Assembly: GCF_002980625.1 (NCBI RefSeq)
Contig: NZ_PVLR01000019.1
Coordinates: 1-64,000 of the forward strand
Source of the DNA: Malikia spinosa
Lineage (GTDB): Bacteria; Pseudomonadota; Gammaproteobacteria; Burkholderiales; Burkholderiaceae_C
Reading direction: 5' to 3'
DNA: 64,000 nt
Position 1 is the stretch's first letter, and every line of letters begins with the position of its first letter. A program made the translations under genes and the position numbers. The notes beneath the pieces are model-generated. The model saw nothing but the letters and a program-made list of their open reading frames with translations. It did no database searches and was not told the origin of the DNA. Positions 60,592 to 64,000 of the stretch are shown here, piece after piece.

Positions 60592-60939
60592 TTATTGTTG
60601 GGCGTAGGCGGCGAGCTTGGCCATGAAGGCTTCCTTGCTCATGCCGGTCTGCTGGGCGCCGATGTCCTGCATGTCGAGGCCGAAGATGCCGGCGAACTTG
60701 GCCAGGTAGTAGGCGTTGCCACCGGCGGCGATCAGCTCGAGCACCTGCTTGGAGCGGATGGCGGCCTTCTGTTGCTCGTTGAGGCCGAACTGGCTCATGT
60801 AGGCCTCGGGGTCGGCGACGAAGGCGTCACGGTTGACCTTGTCGTTGAACGAGAAGCACATCTTGTTCAGGGCATAGCCCTTCATGGCCTCGGCGCCGTC
60901 GAAAGGCGTGGTGCCGGGAATGGTGATCTTTTGGCTCAA
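60592..60939 (-). CDS. ligA: Protocatechuate 4,5-dioxygenase alpha subunit
   Basis: The 115-residue small subunit (MSQKITIPGTTPFDG, LNKMCFSFNDKVNRDAF, GNAYYLAKFAGIFGLDMQ) caps the active site of LigB. The start is TTG at 60939 with GAGGAGACAACC upstream. LigA and LigB are separate here, as in Sphingobium and Comamonas. A divergent LysR gene and an inverted repeat lie upstream. Confidence 0.93.
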   Translation of the reverse strand: MSQKITIPGTTPFDGAEAMKGYALNKMCFSFNDKVNRDAFVADPEAYMSQFGLNEQQKAAIRSKQVLELIAAGGNAYYLAKFAGIFGLDMQDIGAQQTGMSKEAFMAKLAAYAQQ

Positions 60940-60991
60940 GGTTGTCTCCTCGGGGAATCGAAAACAGGAATGACTCGAGTGTGCTCAGGCC

Positions 60992-61011
60992 ATCACATAA
61001 AATAAAGTGAT
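60992..61011. promoter_or_regulatory. LysR-type inverted repeat between ligA and the LysR gene
   Basis: ATCAC-N10-GTGAT with a T-N11-A core in an AT-rich centre, 18 bases upstream of the LysR ATG and 53 bases before ligA. This is the classic position for autoregulation and activation of the divergent gene. Confidence 0.6.
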
Positions 61012-61028
61012 TAATCGTCATATATTGC

Positions 61029-61943
61029 ATGAACAGATTCGATTGGTCCGATCTCGATGTGCGCCTGCTGCAACTGCTGGTGGCGGTGGTGGAGGCCGGC
61101 AGCATCACCGGCGCGGCACAGGCGCTGGACGTGACGCAGTCGGCGGTCAGCCACCAGCTCGACAAGCTGCGCGCGATCACCCAGGACCCGCTGTTCGTCA
61201 AGTCGGGCCGCGGCATTGTCGCGACAGCCCAGGCCGAGGCGCTGGCGGCGCAGGCGCGCGAGCTGCTGGGCCAGATCGAGCGCTTTGCCCGTGGCGGCCT
61301 GTTCGACCCGGCGCGCTGGCAGGCCCGCATCACGATCGCGGCCAACGACTTCCAGCGCGACTTGCTGCTGCCGGGACTGATGCAGCGGCTGCGCGCCCAG
61401 GCACCGGGCGTGACGCTGCGCGTGATCGCCTCGGGCGTGCCGCGGCTCGAAATGCTGCGCCGCGACGAGTGCCAGCTGATCATCAGCCCGCGCCCGCCCG
61501 ACGGCAGCGACATCCTGCAAAAACGCCTGTTCGAGGACCGCTACCGCGTGTTCTACGATCCGGCGCAGCGCGCGGCGCCACGCGATCTGGCCGACTATCT
61601 GGCCTCCGCTCATGCCACCGTGCTGTACGAACCACAGCGCCGGCTGGACCTGGACCAGCTGCTGATCAGCCAGGGCATCCAGCGCCGCTTCAGTCTGCTG
61701 CTGCCGAGCTTCAGCGCCCTGCCCGCCTTCATGCTCGGCACGCCGCTGCTGGCCACCGTGCCGGGCCTGCTGGCGCAGCAGACGCTGGCCGGACTGGCCC
61801 ATGCCGAGCCGCCGCTGCCCTGTCCGACGCTGCCGATGTTCCTGATCTGGCATGCACGCTACCAGCAGGACCCGGCGCACCGCTGGCTGCGCGAGCAGAT
61901 CGAAGCCAGCGTGGCGCCGGCACTGGCGCAGCGGCGCTCTTGA
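61029..61943 (+). CDS. LysR-family regulator, divergent from ligAB
   Basis: A 304-residue LysR protein: HTH LLQLLVAVVEAGSITGAAQA and VTQSAVSHQLDKLRAITQDPLF, VKSGRGIVAT, followed by an effector domain of the NahR/LinR-like branch (RITIAANDFQRDLLLPGLMQ). Its divergent location and the intervening inverted repeat make it the likely activator of ligAB. It converges with the CheW-domain gene, ending 12 bases before it. Confidence 0.92.
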   Translation: MNRFDWSDLDVRLLQLLVAVVEAGSITGAAQALDVTQSAVSHQLDKLRAITQDPLFVKSGRGIVATAQAEALAAQARELLGQIERFARGGLFDPARWQARITIAANDFQRDLLLPGLMQRLRAQAPGVTLRVIASGVPRLEMLRRDECQLIISPRPPDGSDILQKRLFEDRYRVFYDPAQRAAPRDLADYLASAHATVLYEPQRRLDLDQLLISQGIQRRFSLLLPSFSALPAFMLGTPLLATVPGLLAQQTLAGLAHAEPPLPCPTLPMFLIWHARYQQDPAHRWLREQIEASVAPALAQRRS

Positions 61944-61955
61944 GGTGGGCGGCGA

Positions 61956-64000
61956 TCAGTCGATCGGCAGCACCTCGGCCGGCAGCGCCTCGGCGGCCAC
62001 CGCCGGCCGGTTCAACAGCGCCTGCAACAGCGGCTCGACCTCGAGCAGCTGGATCAGCACCCGCCCGTTGTCGGCCCGGATCAGGCGCCTGACCAGGCGC
62101 GCGTCCTCGGCAGCGCGGCCCAGCGGCAGCGGCTGGATCTGGCGCTCGGAGAATTCGGGCACGCCATGGAGCTCGTCGATCAACAGGCCCAGGGTCTGAC
62201 CGGCATGGCGCACGATGATGACCTGGCTGCTGTTGTGGATGGCCGAGGCCTGGCCGTGCAGCAGCCGGCCCAGGTCGAACACCCAGACGAACTGGCTGGC
62301 CAGCGCCTCGCCATGCGGCAGCAGCATGCCGATGCGGCAGGGGTGGCCGCCAACCGACATCGGCGTCAGCTCGGAGGCCGGCAGCGCCTCCAGCACATGG
62401 CTGGCGTCGAGCGCCAGCAGGCTGTCGCCAGCAAAGAAGGTGGCGTATTCGCGCCCGCCTTCGGTCGCGGCTTCGGTGAGCGCACCGGACAGCGCCGGGT
62501 GCAGCGCGTTGCTGCGTTCACGCACCTCGCCCAGCGGCGTGAACACCAGCGCCAGCACTTCCTCGGCGTAGCCGTCGCTGACCTTGAACTCGCGGTAGCC
62601 CTGGCCGGCCGAACAGCCCAGGATCGCGTAATGGCCGTCATGGACCACGATGCGCGCGACGCTGTCGCCGGTCTTGAGCGCCAGCAGATCGGCATCGATG
62701 TCGAGCCGGCTGCCGACCGGGCGCGCGGCGTCGGTGCTCGACAGGATGCGGGCCTGGCGGTCGATGTAGAAGGCGGTGACGCCGCTTTGCTGGCCCAGGC
62801 TGCCATTCAGCATGGCAGCGAGCTCGCGTTCGGCATCGAAGCAGATGCCGATGCCACCCAGCACGCGGCCGGACTGGGCCGGATCGCGGATCGCGGCGTG
62901 GTAGGTATAGCTCGGGACGCCCCCCGACAGCGGCGAGCCCTCGAACGGCGTCACATGGTAGGACTGCTCGCTGCGCAGCTGCAGCACGGCGTCCAGGGTC
63001 TCGGCATCGAGATGCTGGCCGACGACGCTGTCGCCCGGCAGGCCGGGCTGCTCGGGATGGCTGCTGGCCAGGATGCGGCCGTCGCAGTCATAGACGAACA
63101 GGCGGCTGTAGACGGTATAGAGCTGGTTGATGTAGTCCAGGATCGGCTTCATGTCCGGCACCGGCTCGCCTGGCGCAGTGGCCAGTGCGGCGCGCAGCTC
63201 CGGCGTCAGCGCCCACCAGCGGCAGTCGTTGGCGCGCTCGTAGAGGTTGCGATCCAGCAGATCGACCAGCAGATGCGCGACCGATTCGGCGTTGTGCAGG
63301 TTGGACTCGAGCACGGTTTCATAGAGATCGCTGATCGACTGCGAGAACAGCTCGTTGCTGCGCGCGCCGGTTTCGCTGATCTGCTCGAGGATGCTCTTGA
63401 GCTTGAGGTGCCCGCCATCCTGGCCAGCCGAGACCACCTGACCGTTCCAGACCACGCGCCGGATGGTTTCGGTGGCGCGCATGATCTCGTACAGCGGCGG
63501 GCTGAACGAGCTGGCATGGGACAGCAGGCCGCTGGCCAGCGCCGGCTCGAGGTCTTCGAGCGGCTGGCGGTTGCCGGCGGAAAAGGCCAGGTCGACCGGA
63601 ATCATGACCTGACCCTGCCAGCCCGCCGGCCCCTGATAGCCCTGGTAGCCTTCGGCGGCCAAGGTGCGCACCAGGTATTCGCGCCCGCCATGGACGCGCA
63701 GCCGCGGCTCGCCGCTGGGGTTGACCGGCACCTGGACGCCGAGCGGAATCCAGTCCGGATCGGCGCTGGCGATGACCCGGTTGTCGGCGTCGAGCAGCAG
63801 CATGTTGGCGCGGCCTTCCGGGTCGCGATGCGAGCGGAAGATGCCTGCCAGCTCGGCCGCGAAGTCGAAGCTCAGGCAGAGCAGTCCGACGACGGCACCG
63901 GTGTCCGGATGCAGGATGCGGCGCGAATAGATCAGCGCCTGGGTCTGACCGGGCCGCAGGTCGCTGGCGCGGAAGGTCTCGACGAAGCCATCGGTCGCCA
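61956..64000 (-). CDS. Cache/CheW-domain chemotaxis or signalling protein, N-terminus outside window
   Basis: The frame is open from the stop at 61956 to the window edge, giving at least 681 residues, so an internal ATG at 63803 is not the start. The visible part has a Cache-like sensor half (LIYSRRILHPDTGAVVGLLC), a helical stretch (LKLKSILEQISETGARSNEL), a second Cache-like region (LFVYDCDGRILASSHPEQPG, IGICFDAERELAAML), and a C-terminal CheW domain (VWVFDLGRLLHGQ, IVRHAGQTLGLLIDELHGV). A CheW domain fused to a sensor, without the usual methyl-accepting signalling hairpin in the visible part, suggests a scaffold that links a ligand signal to CheA. Ligand unknown. Confidence 0.75.
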   Translation of the reverse strand, partial: ATDGFVETFRASDLRPGQTQALIYSRRILHPDTGAVVGLLCLSFDFAAELAGIFRSHRDPEGRANMLLLDADNRVIASADPDWIPLGVQVPVNPSGEPRLRVHGGREYLVRTLAAEGYQGYQGPAGWQGQVMIPVDLAFSAGNRQPLEDLEPALASGLLSHASSFSPPLYEIMRATETIRRVVWNGQVVSAGQDGGHLKLKSILEQISETGARSNELFSQSISDLYETVLESNLHNAESVAHLLVDLLDRNLYERANDCRWWALTPELRAALATAPGEPVPDMKPILDYINQLYTVYSRLFVYDCDGRILASSHPEQPGLPGDSVVGQHLDAETLDAVLQLRSEQSYHVTPFEGSPLSGGVPSYTYHAAIRDPAQSGRVLGGIGICFDAERELAAMLNGSLGQQSGVTAFYIDRQARILSSTDAARPVGSRLDIDADLLALKTGDSVARIVVHDGHYAILGCSAGQGYREFKVSDGYAEEVLALVFTPLGEVRERSNALHPALSGALTEAATEGGREYATFFAGDSLLALDASHVLEALPASELTPMSVGGHPCRIGMLLPHGEALASQFVWVFDLGRLLHGQASAIHNSSQVIIVRHAGQTLGLLIDELHGVPEFSERQIQPLPLGRAAEDARLVRRLIRADNGRVLIQLLEVEPLLQALLNRPAVAAEALPAEVLPID

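Overview
The window is a stretch of bacterial chromosome with the gene set and GC-rich codon use of a betaproteobacterium, most likely Burkholderiales (Comamonadaceae or Alcaligenaceae type). Pointers are the dnaG-rpoD pair with a Burkholderiales-like RpoD, several Bug/TctC-type receptors, a phasin, and ligAB-type protocatechuate 4,5-dioxygenase genes. No rRNA, tRNA, CRISPR array, transposase or integrase is visible. Both ends cut genes: etfB on the left and a CheW-domain sensor on the right.

Left third (1-20.4 kb), almost all on the minus strand: etfB, a MaoC hydratase and glutaryl-CoA dehydrogenase (gcdH) come first. Next is a visibly less GC-rich block of about 16 kb. It holds two related branched-chain-type binding proteins, LivH, a fused LivM-LivG, LivF, and a run of oxidoreductases (iron-type alcohol dehydrogenase, SDR, aldehyde dehydrogenase, shikimate-dehydrogenase-like protein, FAD-linked oxidase, GMC oxidoreductase, old yellow enzyme). 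A LacI-type regulator in it is broken by one in-frame TAG. Perfect 20-bp LacI-type palindromes sit before both binding-protein genes. A Bug receptor and a class III CoA-transferase follow. A 73-bp upstream element of gcdH recurs, in register, upstream of the CoA-transferase, so the acquired-looking block lies between two genes that share a control region and plausibly a pathway (glutarate/glutaryl-CoA).

Middle (20.4-31 kb): a Fur-box-controlled DUF2325 gene with a 16-codon upstream ORF, a small zinc-ribbon protein, a LysR regulator, and a complete cyclohexanecarboxylate (alicyclic acid) module badH-badI-aliB-aliA-bug-badK-acd. The module converts cyclohexanecarboxylate through its CoA ester and ring opening to pimeloyl-CoA; beta-oxidation of that product leads to glutaryl-CoA, the substrate of the gcdH at the left.

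Ion and osmotic section (31-43.5 kb): LOG-family protein, ClC channel, a DapB-like protein, a MarR regulator, ProVWX-type glycine betaine importer, MscS channel, calcium/cation exchanger, cupin, flavin amine oxidase and a Na+/H+ antiporter. Four intergenic sites carry an ATATTTG-NN-CAAATAT palindrome, three of them placed on promoters. They suggest one local regulon, perhaps including a small RNA at about 32.02-32.10 kb.

Right part (43.6-64 kb): rmuC, FKBP isomerase, nitroreductase, histone-deacetylase-like protein, phasin, patatin lipoprotein, dnaG and rpoD; then a TetR regulator divergent from a three-component MFS efflux system with a universal stress protein; then ligAB with a divergent LysR, and the truncated CheW-domain sensor.
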